Source: Salvator merianae
Lineage: Eukaryota > Chordata > Lepidosauria > Squamata > Teiidae
Reading direction: 5' to 3'
Length of the DNA stretch: 64,000 nt
Assembly (NCBI GenBank): GCA_003586115.2
Contig: QVOM02000076.1
Location: 415,290-479,289, forward strand
The notes beneath the pieces are model-generated. The model did not search any database and had not been told where the DNA came from. It worked only from the letters and a program-made list of their open reading frames with translations. Positions 53,401-64,000 of this stretch are shown here, piece after piece. A program made the position numbers and the translations under genes. Within the stretch, counting starts at the first letter, position 1. Each line of letters starts with the position of its first letter.

Positions 53401-55290
53401 TCCCATGAATTTCTTCTTTTAAAAAACTTCTATCTTCCCCTTTTTTATTACTAATTTATTATTTATACATCATCCTTGCTTGCAGGGTGACATGAAATGC
53501 CTGCAATCCTCCCTGTCCCCACAGAGGCCAATGATGCCTTGACTCAATTTGCCATGGTTTTCCATGGAATAATTCTCACAGTCATTGCACATATAATAAA
53601 AGCAACTGCCAGCCTCTTCCTTCCACATGCAGTTACCAAAGCCTGGGAAGCTGAGCAGGGTCCTTCTGCATGCAACAGAAGCAATGCATGCTACAGTGTG
53701 TCAACTGCAATAATAAAGAGAAATGAAAAGAATCAATAATTGGTCAGTTTGTGAAAATGCACCAAGATGGGAGAAGTTCTTGTTTACAAATGCTGGATAT
53801 AAGGAAAGGGAATATATAAGCAAGATCATCTTTACAGTCTAAAAGTTGTCTACAACAACAAGAAATAAGCAAGGAAAAGTGTGTATGGATCACAATTTCA
53901 GCCAGAAAACAGAAGTCCAAAATAGCTGGACACACACAGACATGCACACAATAGAACTTGTGGGCTGTCAGGGAAAAAGCTTGGGTCTTCGCCCATGTAA
54001 GCAGAGATAGGCAGTGTTGAAGCAAGACTCTTAATGGCAACAATAAACAGACAGATTAAAAATTCTTTAAACTTTCCTCAAATGGAAGGTACGTTTACTT
54101 GCAGTTCAAAAATAAAATGTAAAGTGACAGTTATCTTCACAGTCATCAAAATACAATAACATATAAAAAAATACAAGTATATTTTCAGTCACAAACCTAT
54201 AAAAGAATCAAGCTGGGTGTGGAAAAATGGAGTACCAAGCAGCATCAAGTCCATCATAGCAATCACATTAAACACACACATTTAACTTGGTGAGTACCTT
54301 TTACTAAATAGTGTGTTCCAGCCAATCAGGTCTGCAGCACATACACCAAATTGGAAACACGCTGTTGCCAATATCAGTTAGCACAATTGACATCAGGTGT
54401 TACTGGACCAAAGACTTTTCAAAATAGTATGAACATATCCCAACATGGACTTGCTCTCATTTTCAGTGGGGAAGCAGAATGGGCCAACTCCAGGTCACCT
54501 TTTTCCTCTGTTCAGCCAAACAGGCCCAGGCAGAAACATCAATGCTGGGGAACAAACTTTCTCCAGCTGCTATGTTTTGACAGACATGAGCAGAGACAGG
54601 CAGCACTCATCGACCTGGTGAAAGAAAATCATGGCAGCAGCACTCTTCACTTTCACATTTGCAACAGAACAGTCTTTGTCATGTGGATCGTGCCATAGTA
54701 AATTTGTGTAGTGGAAATGCATAGAGGAAACAGAAGCATTTATTAAGCAGACATTCATAAGAGAAAGTTTTTTACTTCTATAGATGTTCTGAAAAATATT
54801 AGAGCTAGAGGGCGGACAATTGAAGGTCCTATGGAACCAGCAATCCCCTTATTCATTTCCTGCCACTGGTCACATGTCAGATGTTACTACTCAGAAAGTT
54901 GGGCTTTTACAAATGTTGTTTCATGTTCAGGTAATTCCTATCATGTTTGCATTCTTGGGGGACCTGCAATTTTAAAAATTGCTTTGCTTCTTTTGGAAGT
55001 CCCCAAAGGGAATCAAGGGTTTCAATGCCCAAAACAAATAACAATAACTTTTTTAAAAAAATTAGGTATTTCATGCTATAATTAATAAAGAGATCTCCAC
55101 ATTTCAGGATTTAGTGTTGATTCAAAGCACTCACAGCTCTGTCTAATCAAGACTTGATCACCGCTAATTCTATTTTGGAACCTGTGCTGCCAGTAAGGCT
55201 CTTATTTTGAGTTTTGGGGTTGGTACATTTCAACTTGTATGTCCAAAAATGATTGTGTCCAGATGGAGTCCTACCAGAACTATGCTAGCT
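53401..55290. other. 5' flank of V2R gene C
   Basis: No gene. 53,740-55,290 is colinear, reversed, with 12,990-14,290 upstream of pseudogene A. The section 54,060-54,440 has no counterpart seen elsewhere in the window and may be an insertion. Confidence 0.5.
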
Positions 55291-55499
55291 ATGAGTTTGA
55301 AATTGATCTTGATCACACTGCATGATGCATCCGCCAACAATCTGAAATCTTCTCTGTGCCATCATCAAAAAACATATCGGATTAATTCTCGTCATCCTTC
55401 AAGTGCCATTGTCTTTGGGGGCTTTTTTTCCTTCAAACTTGCTAACGTAAGTTTGCCTGATTTTAGAGGGAAGCCAGATATTTTCTCAATGAAGTCTCT
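55291..55499 (+). pseudogene. V2R gene C exon 1
   Basis: 209 nt from ATG to a gtaagt donor (55,500), the same length as in gene B. It reads MSLKLILITLHDASANNLKS, then HPSSAIVFGGFFSFKLANVS and DFRGKP. The exon itself looks intact; the gene is scored as a pseudogene because the next exon lacks its acceptor. Confidence 0.85.
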
Positions 55500-55650
55500 G
55501 TAAGTATTGATTGATTGATTTTGCTATTCCTGGCTCACTGTTTCAGTCATGAAATATATTGCTTCCATCAAGACCAGGGTCTACTTATCACTCCACCTCC
55601 AGTTCTCCACGTTCATCCAAATTATGCATATTTTGATTAACTTACAAAGA

Positions 55651-55658
55651 TATGTGTG

Positions 55659-55700
<42 letters not shown>
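55651..55700. repeat. (GT)n microsatellite in gene C intron 1
   Basis: About 50 bp of GT repeats with one GC interruption. Confidence 0.95.
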
Positions 55701-55701
<1 letters not shown>

Positions 55702-56286
55702 TTCCTTATCCTCATCAAAATCAACATTGGATTCCAAATACAAATGTTTGCAATTAATGCTTTACTGTGAATTTTATTTGTTAATGTGTTTGAAATAATT
55801 CAGATATAATGATGGAATGTTTTACTCCTTCCTGTTCTGTGCTATAAGTATCTTTTCTGCCACCCACATATATCTAAGAATATGCTTTTCATTTTTGTTT
55901 TGTTTAGTTTTAAATAGTTTACCTCCTGCTCTACAGTTGGTTTTAGACTTTATCTAGTAAATTGGTCTTTTAAACATACAAATTTAGACTCATAGTCTCT
56001 ACCAACTATCAGTATTTTTCTGAATACATCCACAATTCCTTTTTTATGAAGCAAAGAAATGAAAGACTGGAGTCATGCCTTCCTCTCCCAAAACACATTT
56101 TCTCCATACATCATGATCATTATAATTGTTATTGTGGTTATCATTGTTATTATTAATATAAAGTTGTGTTCTCACCTGGATTATTCCTCAGTTTGCAGCT
56201 TCACTTTTCTTACCTGCTCTGTTCCTCACCCTTTCCATGGCCACAGAAAAGCTAACTCATACCTAAACCTGCATCATGGCAATGGG

Positions 56287-56314
56287 AAGTTTCTTTCTTT
56301 CTTTCTTTCTTTAT
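56287..56314. repeat. (TTTC)n short repeat
   Basis: Six or so TTTC units in gene C intron 1. Confidence 0.8.
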
Positions 56315-56716
56315 TTTTAATATCCTGGCATGTATGTTGCCATCGAGAGCATCCATTCTGCCAACAGCAGGATGATGCCCTTAGCTGTTTAGAACTGAGG
56401 AGCAACATCCAGTTCTTCTACAATTGTCTTCTATTCAGCTGCTCCATCTTCTTCCCTTGCAGTTGCTTTCTCCTCCTCTGCCTTCTCTCTTTATTTTGTA
56501 AATATGAGGCAAGGAGTGTAGTATTATCTATAGTAAATCTTTCAGCATTTTTTCTTTTTCTGTGTAAGGGTGGGATTAAAAATAAACAAATAAAAGATAC
56601 TTTGTTAGTAATAGTCTGAACAAATTCCGCAAACAAGTCCTGATTAAGAAGATTAAATAATAATGCATGTTTTCATACAGTTATTTTTCTGATGTCAGGA
56701 TTTAATACCATAGCAA

Positions 56717-56999
56717 AGTGGTCACCAAAAACTACCAGCATGTCCTGTCTTTCCATTTTGCCAAGGATGAAGCTGAGAAGAATTTTCTTCGTAACATGAC
56801 ACTGAAATATAGGATGTATGACAACAAATATGACACATTCCTAACATCATTGAATACTTTCTACCTTCTATTCCAACAAAGCGATCAACCCAATTACAAC
56901 TGCTTTAAGGAAGAGAAAGTGATGGCTGTCATTGGAGGGCTCACATCCCAAAAGTCCATTCAAATTGCCAACATCTTAAATATCTACAATATGCCACAG
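56717..56999 (+). pseudogene. V2R gene C exon 2 (acceptor lost)
   Basis: Open frame [40 protein letters not shown] and [14 protein letters not shown], ending IYNMPQ before gtatct. It is 283 nt, one codon shorter than gene B. At the acceptor, gene B has ATTGCAG then CATGATCCC; here the aligned bases are ATAGCAA then AGTGGTCACC, so AG is AA. Using the AG two bases further (AAAG/TGG) would shift the frame into an early TGA. Unless another acceptor is used, this receptor cannot be made. Confidence 0.85.
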
Positions 57000-58329
57000 G
57001 TATCTATACCGACAAAGACAAATATAAGAACAGGATTTCTGTGTGTTTTCACATTGACTGAAGAGCAGCTTTTCAGAGCTTATAAAAATATTTGTTGCAA
57101 ACATTACTGTTCCAGTATCCATAATCTGCATTCTCTTAAGGCTGTTCAGTCACACAACTGCACTGCAATGATCAGAGGGGTTATCAGTATGCATTTCTTG
57201 GGCTGGCAGTGTGGGCAAAGGAGAAGAATTGAGTCCTCAGTGAAAATTGTGCTTCCCTTGCCTCAAGTAGTTTGAAATTGAGATCAAGGTGTGGCTTTGG
57301 GGTGTTGAAATAAATGCAACCACTTGGGGCAATGTACACCTTGGGCACCACATGTATCTTAGCCACCTTGGTATGGGTGTGGTCTTAATAAAGAGAGCAC
57401 TAGATGAAAGCTCAACAGACAGCATACCAGGCCTGGTGCCCACTAGGACCAGGAAGAGGGTCTGCTGGGGGGACTCAGGAGAGCTGCAACAGCTCTCCTG
57501 CCATCTGTCAAGCTTTTGAGGTAGATTACTGTCTTGCCTCACCACTGTTGGCAGCCCAAATTCCATTCAGACCTCGCTGATGTCTAGATAGCATCCAGAT
57601 CACTATGTCTATGCTTCTTCTGTCACCAATCCTGTTAGAGCAATGGATCTCCCACACACACACTATTGCCAATTTCCTTGATCCCTCTTCCACCCCCCAT
57701 GCTGTGTGTGACACCAGCAACTTGCCTGGTGCTCTTTTCCATCCCCAGGGCCAATATTTTCCAACAAAAGCACCAGCAAACTTTTTTAAGCTCATCATCC
57801 AGGAGCCTTGGTGCCCAGAGCCTTGATGCTAGGCAGAGATGCCCTCACCATCTTGATGATTGCTTAGCAGGCACTACAAGGACACAAATTGGCTTACCAG
57901 CCAGAGACTCCCTGCTTCCCTGAGTCTCCAGAACCACACTGGGGAAGAAGGGAGCTGCAGACCATTTCCAAATATTTTCACTTATTGAGTGTATTGATGA
58001 TGATGCAAAGTTAAAAAATGGGCTGTAGTTTAAACAGAGACAATTTAATGGGTTTCATATGATTCTGGTGAAACTGATGAGGGTCAAGGAACCATGCCTG
58101 CTTCATGATTGGAATGGCTAATTCCAATCATGCTTTCCTTCTGTGTAAATGAAGGACACCATCCTATTGAAACAGAGGAGTATACTCTAACAATAAATCA
58201 ATGCAGGGCTCCCACCCTAACTTTTTCATTGTTCAAAATCGAGCACCTTTTCTTTTCTTTATCATACAAAAGTTCCTTTCCCTGCATGTTTTACTCTTGT
58301 GCTGAATGTTCCTCCTCATAGATTACCCA

Positions 58330-58710
58330 AGCACCATTCTACTAAGTGGTGCTGCGGCCATCTTCACTGCAAAGGCTGGAAGAGGTGAGAACCAGGCTTC
58401 CAACACTCACCAGACTGTCAACCATGACAATGGCTGCAGAAATGTCTGGTTGCTGTCACGGCAACTGGGAACATGATGCACAACAGTGCAACTGCAGATA
58501 TAACCAGGCCACATCGCAGACTGCAGCATTTGCACTGGAAGCAGGTACAAACACTGCTGACCTCGAGCAGTCCAGATGTTCCTGGCCAATTGTTGTCCAC
58601 AGCTAGTAATGTTCAGGAGTGTCTGCAGGGTTCCCAAATGGTAGGGCCTCTGCTGAGTGTGGATGCACATTTCTAGTGAGCTTCTAGATTATCACTAACA
58701 ACAAAGTGTG
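58330..58710. repeat. Unclassified interspersed repeat, copy 4
   Basis: Reverse-orientation counterpart of 36,189-36,655 at the same intron position. Confidence 0.5.
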
Positions 58711-58893
58711 AATAGGTCCCTAGTTAAACTTTGGATTTCACTATCATGAGGTGTGGTGTTGCCTGTCAGCTTGAGTTTTATTTTATTTTTGAAAAGGGGA
58801 ATGGATTTAATAAGGTAAAACCATTTTTTTCACCCAAACACTTTTGAAATATGCTTAGCTGGTGTCCTCTGATTTTTTTTGTTTTGATAGCTT

Positions 58894-58894
<1 letters not shown>

Positions 58895-58929
<35 letters not shown>
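58895..58929. repeat. (GA)n microsatellite
   Basis: About 34 bp of AG repeats. Confidence 0.95.
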
Positions 58930-58932
<3 letters not shown>

Positions 58933-59441
58933 TCAAGACAGATGAGGTGATACTGTTTTGAATGGCAAATGTGCACGAGCATAGTGGATAGATAATTGGA
59001 AGGATATTAAAAATGTCTGGAAGAGGAGATCTTAATAAGAATTCTCAGTAACTACACTGAGCTTCTTGAGGGTGGTTTCTGAGGGAGTATTTTCTATTCA
59101 GAGTAACAGTTTGTTATACTCCCAAACCATTTAATATTTTCTGGAGTTTCTTCATCTGTATCATGAGTAATTCTGGGCTTTTAGAGATCCACATGTCATC
59201 TAAAGAACAGGAAGGTATGCCTGGCCTAGATAAAACACAACCTAACTGCATGTGCCAGTAGTCCTTTGAAATGTGGAGAAGTTTCTTTTTATTATTATTT
59301 TATTTTATGGCTTTTATATCCTCCTTGTTTAATGAAAAGCTCAAGGCAGCACATGTTACTAAGCAGACAGGGGACTTGAAACCAGGGATCCTTTGAACTT
59401 TGTTACTCTATTCACTTTTCGGCAGGAAGTGTGGCAAATGT

Positions 59442-59905
59442 GGTCCTTTCCACACTTGGCCTTGGTCGAGAACATGTTCTCATCCAAGACACTGCTCTTC
59501 GCACACAAGTGTGAACCAGCAGTATCCCTTCCACCACTAGTATGTTTTGTCTATACAGAATGAAGGTACAGACCCTCTTTAAAGAGGTCCACAAGCAGAG
59601 GAGGGGCAGTATTCCAGACCACATAGGGCATGCAGAGAGCACAGCCCCATAGGCCAGAATGTAACAGGGAGGGTTTCAGCAGCATACCAGGAAGTACTGC
59701 TTGAAGTGACGCTGAAAGATGAAGTGCCACTGAAACAGCACCAGTCAGAACTTCTGAAAGTCAGGAAAAATTGAGGCCTGCCCCTGTCCATCAGAGTAAG
59801 AGTATGGTTGTCCAAAGGAAGATGGTCCTATCTCAGCCCATCAGCAACCCTTCCCAGGCCATCCAGACCTGTTCTGGAATAGTTTAGGTAAGTGCAGAAA
59901 GGAAC
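59442..59905. mobile_element. Small non-autonomous DNA element (MITE family 1), gene C copy
   Basis: The ends GGTCCTTTCCACACTTGGC and GTAAGTGCAGAAAGGAAC match the family at 44,169 and 32,130. Its interior also matches 9,640-9,850 in pseudogene A, so this copy predates the split of A and C. Confidence 0.65.
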
Positions 59906-60688
59906 TGTGACTCAAGTTAGAAAATTGCTGCCCAGTAAGAATTCATCTGAGCAAAAGGTTTTGATTCTTTTTCTGAGCTTTGGTAGCTTAGCCAGATTTA
60001 GCAGATGGTTATGTGTTTTCTATGTACATCTTTGCAGATGTTCTATCAGTTCTTTCTATCAGACACAAGTTACACATGATGCAAGCTGTGAAGAAAATTG
60101 TGTTTCCAATATGCTTGCCACTAACTATTATTTAGGTCATCAGCTGTTACACATATAGTTTTAAGCATGTGAGGATGGAGTCTTATTGGGCTATGGATAC
60201 TGTATGCAAAGTGACATAGTTAAAGGGAAAAAAAATATGCAAATCTCCTGCATTATCATACTCACTTTCTTGGTTTAGAACTGCTCTTAAATCAACCCTT
60301 TGTTTCTTGGTATGTTAAAGAGAGGAAGAAGAGGTCAGATACTTCTCCATTGTTTCATTCATGGAAGACAACATAGCTTTTTCTTTGGTTGTCCTAGAAA
60401 TTTTATGAAGGAAAATGCTGGACGGAAATGTGTTTGATTATGTCTGGTATGGAAACTGATTGTCTGCTGGAGATGTTCACTTCACAGCAACACAAAAGCC
60501 ACTCAAGTCTCAGTGCTCCAGTGGGAGACAAGTGGCTCCAAAATGGCTCCATGGGATTGTTCAGAGGGCACAGGGATCATACATCCTTGAACACATTGAT
60601 CATACATCCTTGAACACATTTAGACCCACCACTGCCAGTGAACATAAGTGAAGCACATCCTCCAAGCCAAACAGTAGTACAGTTCAGA

Positions 60689-61068
60689 TGTCAGAAGACT
60701 TACTGGAGTCCTTGTGAAAAAGAGCAAAAAGAAAAGTGGCTCAGAGGCAAAATACTCACTCTCACAGAGAACGTTTATTTTTGCTTGGTTCAGAGTCAAA
60801 GTGCTTCACCAGTCTTGTAAGCAATGTATTCCGAAATGAACGTAATGGAAGGATCAGATGGAATCAGATTTGAACAACGTACAGTTATGCAGACATTACC
60901 TATATACAAAGATCTACCAATCAGAGATCTGACATTACTCTGCTGAGTCAGCATAGCAGCAGAGCAGATGTCTCTTTATCTAAGTTGACTATAGACTAGC
61001 AGGTCACACTGACATTAGATTATGGACACATCGAATTATGGTCACTCTGACCTTTGCATATTCTGACA
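60689..61068 (-). repeat. Ty1/copia 3' LTR
   Basis: A 380-bp stretch bounded by TGTCAGAA and TTCTGACA, giving the usual TG...CA ends with 8-bp inverted tips. V2R homology stops at its left edge (60,688). The polypurine tract lies directly next to its inner edge. Confidence 0.75.
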
Positions 61069-61078
61069 CCTCTTCCCA
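61069..61078 (-). other. Copia polypurine tract
   Basis: On the minus strand ATGGGAAGAGG directly precedes the LTR, as expected for the second-strand primer of an LTR retrotransposon. Confidence 0.65.
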
Positions 61079-61888
61079 TAACTAATGACAGTATATAATA
61101 CATTTACAATACATAATTACCTACAGGTATTACATTCAATTTTTCACACATCAACCCATGTTTCGTTTGAGTTACAGGTTTAGTAAAAATATCAGCAACA
61201 TTTTCCTCAGTACTTATATACAATAATTTTACAAAGCCATCCTGTATAAGCTGTTTCACGTTTTGATATTTTACCCCTATATATTTTGTTCGAGTCTTCA
61301 TGTTCTCAGTACCAGCCAAATTAATACAAGTCTGAGAATCTTCAAAAACTTTGTCTGGTATTTGGGATTTCTCTCCTAAATCAGTTAGTAAAGAATGCAG
61401 CCATTGAAGTTCTGCACACGTCTATGAAAGAGCACAAAATTCTGCTTCCACAGTAGAAATACTAATTGTGGTTTGTTTTCTTGAACACCAGGTAAACATC
61501 ACATTGGCATATTTTGTTAAATAACCACCACAAGATTTTCGATCATTATCATCAGCAAATGAACTATCGCAAAAAGCAAAAAGTTTGTTGCCATCATTTG
61601 GAAAAATTGCCTAACTATGCTTTGCTGTTGCTTTCAAATATCTTAATACTCTTTTTTAAAGCTTCCCAATGAAAAACCATTGGTTTAGAACTTGCTCTGC
61701 TGAGAGCACTCACTGCGTAAGCTATATCCGGTCTGGTATGATTTGCGATATGCAATAAACTTCCAATTATTGACCTGTATAATGATGTATTTGAAAAAAC
61801 AGGAGAATTAATTTGTTTATAAAAATCCAAACACATTGGAGTCTTAGCACCTTTTCCATAAGTCAATCTGGTTTTCTGCAGATATTTT
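61069..61888 (-). mobile_element. Ty1/copia RT/RNase H C-terminus (broken)
   Basis: Minus-strand frames give the copia signature SLYRSIIGSLLHIANHTRPD with AYAVSALSRASSKP (61,790-61,690). RNase H follows as CDSSFADDNDRKSCGGYLTK, then SRKQTTISISTVEAEFCALS, and KTRTKYIGVKYQNVKQLIQD with VADIFTKP (61,280-61,130). One TAG interrupts after FCALS (about 61,420) and a frameshift lies near 61,615. This is the end of a copia polyprotein, cut at 61,889 by an L1 insertion. Confidence 0.88.
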
Positions 61889-62068
61889 TTTTTTTTCAAT
61901 TTTAACATATTTTATTATTCTTGTATTTCAAATATATAAAATTACAGTTTACATTACATTCTTATATCACTATTATTATCAAATTCCCCCTTCATTCCTA
62001 ACAGTTTCTTCTAAACTTCCTGGTCTTCAACATCCTGTTTTCCTTCCTTCTTTTTCCACTGAAACTCT

Positions 62069-62116
<48 letters not shown>

Positions 62117-64000
62117 TATTCTTCAAATCCGGCCATCGCAAGTCCATTATCCATCTCTTGCAGAAAGTCAATAAACGGCCTCCAGTTCCTGTAAAACCTA
62201 TCAACTGTCTTAATTCTCAAAAGATTTGTCAGTTTGTCCATCTCAGCCAACTCCATCATTTTCACTAACCAATCGTCCACTGTTGGTAATAACTCTCCTT
62301 TCCACTTCTGAGCATATACAATTCTGGCAGCAGTTACCATATTTTGCAATAACACATTGACACCTTCAACATTATTTTCCACTATCCCCAATAGGAATAT
62401 TTCCGGTCTAAAAGGAATATTTTGTCTTTAAAATTTTCTGCATAGCTGTGTGAATTTGAACCCAATACTTTTTGGTTTTTACACAAGTCCACCACATATG
62501 ATAAAAGGTACCCTCATGCTTCTTACATTTCCAACACTTACTTGACATACCTTGATACATTTTTGAAATTCTAAAAGGTGTTAAGTACCATCGATACATC
62601 ATCTTATATATATTTTCTTTCAACATATTACATACAGTAAATTTCATATCTTTAGTCCACATTTTTTCCCATTGCTCCAATGAAATATTATAACCAAAAT
62701 TTTGTGCCCATTTTATCATACAATCTTTAACTTGCTCTTGTTCTAATTCTATTTTCAAAACAAAATCGTACAATACTCCTATAATCCCCCTTTCTTCTTT
62801 TTCCAATTTTTCTTCCCATTTCTTTCTTTCTAATTCAAAATTCATCCTTCTTTTATCTTCTTTAAAAACATCCATCAATTGAGCATACATTAGCCATTGT
62901 ACCTCTAATCCCTCCTGGTTTAACTGATCTCTCGTTTTCAAGGAGAATTCATCTGTTTCATTATTTTTACTCAACACCTCCTCATATTTAATCCATCTTT
63001 CCCTTCTCCCAAATTCTTTAAACAAAGCTTCATGAGATGAAACCCACATTAGTATTCTGGGATACAATTTACTCCTGTACTTACTCCAAGTTATCCATAA
63101 CACATGTCTTACATAATGATTCTTAAATGCCGCATTTACTTTAACTTTATCATACCATAAGTAACTGTGTAAACCATATCTTAAATCAAAACCTTCCAGT
63201 TGCAACAGTCTTTTATCTCTTAGGCAAAACCATTTAGCAATCCAACTTAAACAACAGGCAGCAAAATATAATTTTAAATTAGGTAAACCCAGCCCTCCTC
63301 TTTCTTTTGCATCTTGCATCAATTTAAAGCGTATTCTTGGCTTTTTGCCTTGCCATATAAATCTTGTCAAGTCCTTTTGCCATTTTTTGAATACCTCATC
63401 TTTAATTATAATCGGTATAGATTGAAACAAAATCATCACTCTTGGCAAGACGTTCATTTTTAAAACTGAGATTCTACCCAGTAACGATAATTTCAATTTA
63501 GACCATCTTTCCAAGTCTTGCTTAACTTGCGACCAAAGTTTCACATAATTGTTCTGATACAATACCAAGTTTTGTTTAGTCAACCATACTCCTAAATATT
63601 TAACTTTCTTTTCAATATCAAAGCCAGATTTTCTTCCCAGATCTTCTTGCTCTTTCTTTGTCGTATTTTTTACCAGTATTTTGGTTTTTTTCTCATTAAT
63701 TTTCAGTCCTGCCACTCGCCCAAATGTCTCTATCACATGTTTAACTGTTTCTATTGATTCCTTCAGATCTTTCAAAATAATTACTATGTCATCTGCAAAA
63801 GCTCTCAGCCTATAATCTTCTTTTTTGATCTTCAGACCTTCAATATTTGTCTCTTGTCTTATAGCTCTATTCATTACCTCTAACACCAATATAAATAAAA
63901 GTGGTGAGAGTGGGCATCCTTGTCTTGTACCTTTTTGTATTGCAAATTTTTGTGTAACTTCTCCATTTATTGTAAGTTGTGCCGACTGTGTTGTATATAT
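61889..64000 (-). mobile_element. Young L1 LINE, 3' part, inserted in the copia element
   Basis: Runs off the window end. The minus strand carries ORF2 (to 62,116), a 3' UTR with an (AAAG)n run (62,069-62,117) and a T-rich stretch on the plus strand at 61,887-61,900 that represents its poly(A). The copia reading frame stops at this poly(A), showing the order of insertion. Confidence 0.92.
62116..64000 (-). pseudogene. L1 ORF2 (RT and C-terminal domain; partial, one frameshift)
   Basis: Enters from beyond the window with GTRQGCPLSPLLF, then FADDIVI (catalytic Asp pair), LKINEKKTKI, KYLGVWLTKQ and NVLPRVMILFQSIPI. The C-terminal Cys motif CWKCKKHEGTFYHMWWTC follows near 62,540-62,490. The frame stops at 62,408 because of a one-base insertion (ACAAAATATTCC versus ACAAACATTCC in the copy at 7,935); the last 90 or so residues to GFEE continue in the next frame to 62,116. 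Otherwise open, so it is a recent copy. Confidence 0.92.

Larger units (their letters stand above)
57000..60688. other. Gene C intron 2 (part)
   Basis: Non-coding. It aligns in reverse with intron 2 of gene B (41,341-42,600 and 36,100-36,760) and of pseudogene A (7,450-7,930 and 9,270-10,000). It contains the repeat at 58,330-58,710, a (GA)n run at 58,895-58,929 and a small DNA element at 59,442-59,905. Exon 3 would be expected after the copia insertion, beyond the window. Confidence 0.7.

Noticed and set aside
57000..57275. Continuation of gene C exon 2 as coding
   Set aside because: Same reason: read-through into intron 2 after the NMPQ/gtatct donor.

Overview
The window looks like vertebrate, most likely squamate reptile (lizard or snake), nuclear DNA. 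The basis is a cluster of vomeronasal type-2 receptor (V2R) genes with the classic six-exon layout, embedded in a mix of L1, CR1, DIRS, Ty1/copia, Ty3/gypsy and short inverted-repeat DNA elements. The species cannot be told from sequence alone. No rRNA, tRNA, CRISPR or bacterial-type gene is seen.

Five V2R loci can be recognised. Gene A (minus strand, about 2.5-13.1 kb) is a pseudogene: exons 1, 2 and 3 are on the minus strand, exon 2 has lost its splice acceptor and is frameshifted, exon 3 has a 16-nt deletion, and exon 4 now lies on the plus strand inside a segment (about 2.04-5.04 kb) that appears inverted within intron 3. Relic E (26.26-26.46 kb, minus) is only a decayed exon 1. Gene B (minus, 28,233-45,905) has all six exons with open frames, compatible phases and GT/AG sites, and predicts 866 residues (2,601 nt including stop). 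It is the one apparently functional receptor here. Gene D (52.6 kb, plus) is a truncated exon 1. Gene C (plus, from 55.29 kb) has exons 1 and 2, but the exon 2 acceptor is AA, and its intron 2 carries a copia element with an L1 inserted inside it; exon 3 would lie beyond the window. B and D/C are therefore head to head, and the upstream spacer is repeated in both halves.

Mobile elements: a DIRS-type tyrosine-recombinase retrotransposon (about 14.62-20.50 kb, minus) with an open recombinase frame but broken gag and RT; a complete CR1 LINE (about 36.77-41.34 kb, plus) with both ORFs open, sitting in intron 2 of gene B; two younger L1 copies (7.9-9.3 kb plus; 61.9-64.0 kb minus) and several old ones; the 3' end of a Ty1/copia element (60.69-61.89 kb, minus) with LTR and polypurine tract; a decayed gypsy pol (51-51.8 kb, minus); and small terminal-inverted-repeat elements at 32.1, 44.2, 47.96 and 59.4 kb. 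A compact CpG-rich, promoter-like island at 47.28-47.84 kb stands out from the AT-rich surroundings and is not explained by any gene seen here.

The genes do not form a pathway. They are tandem copies of one chemosensory receptor family, at different stages of decay, and paralogous copies let several insertions be placed as later than the gene duplications.
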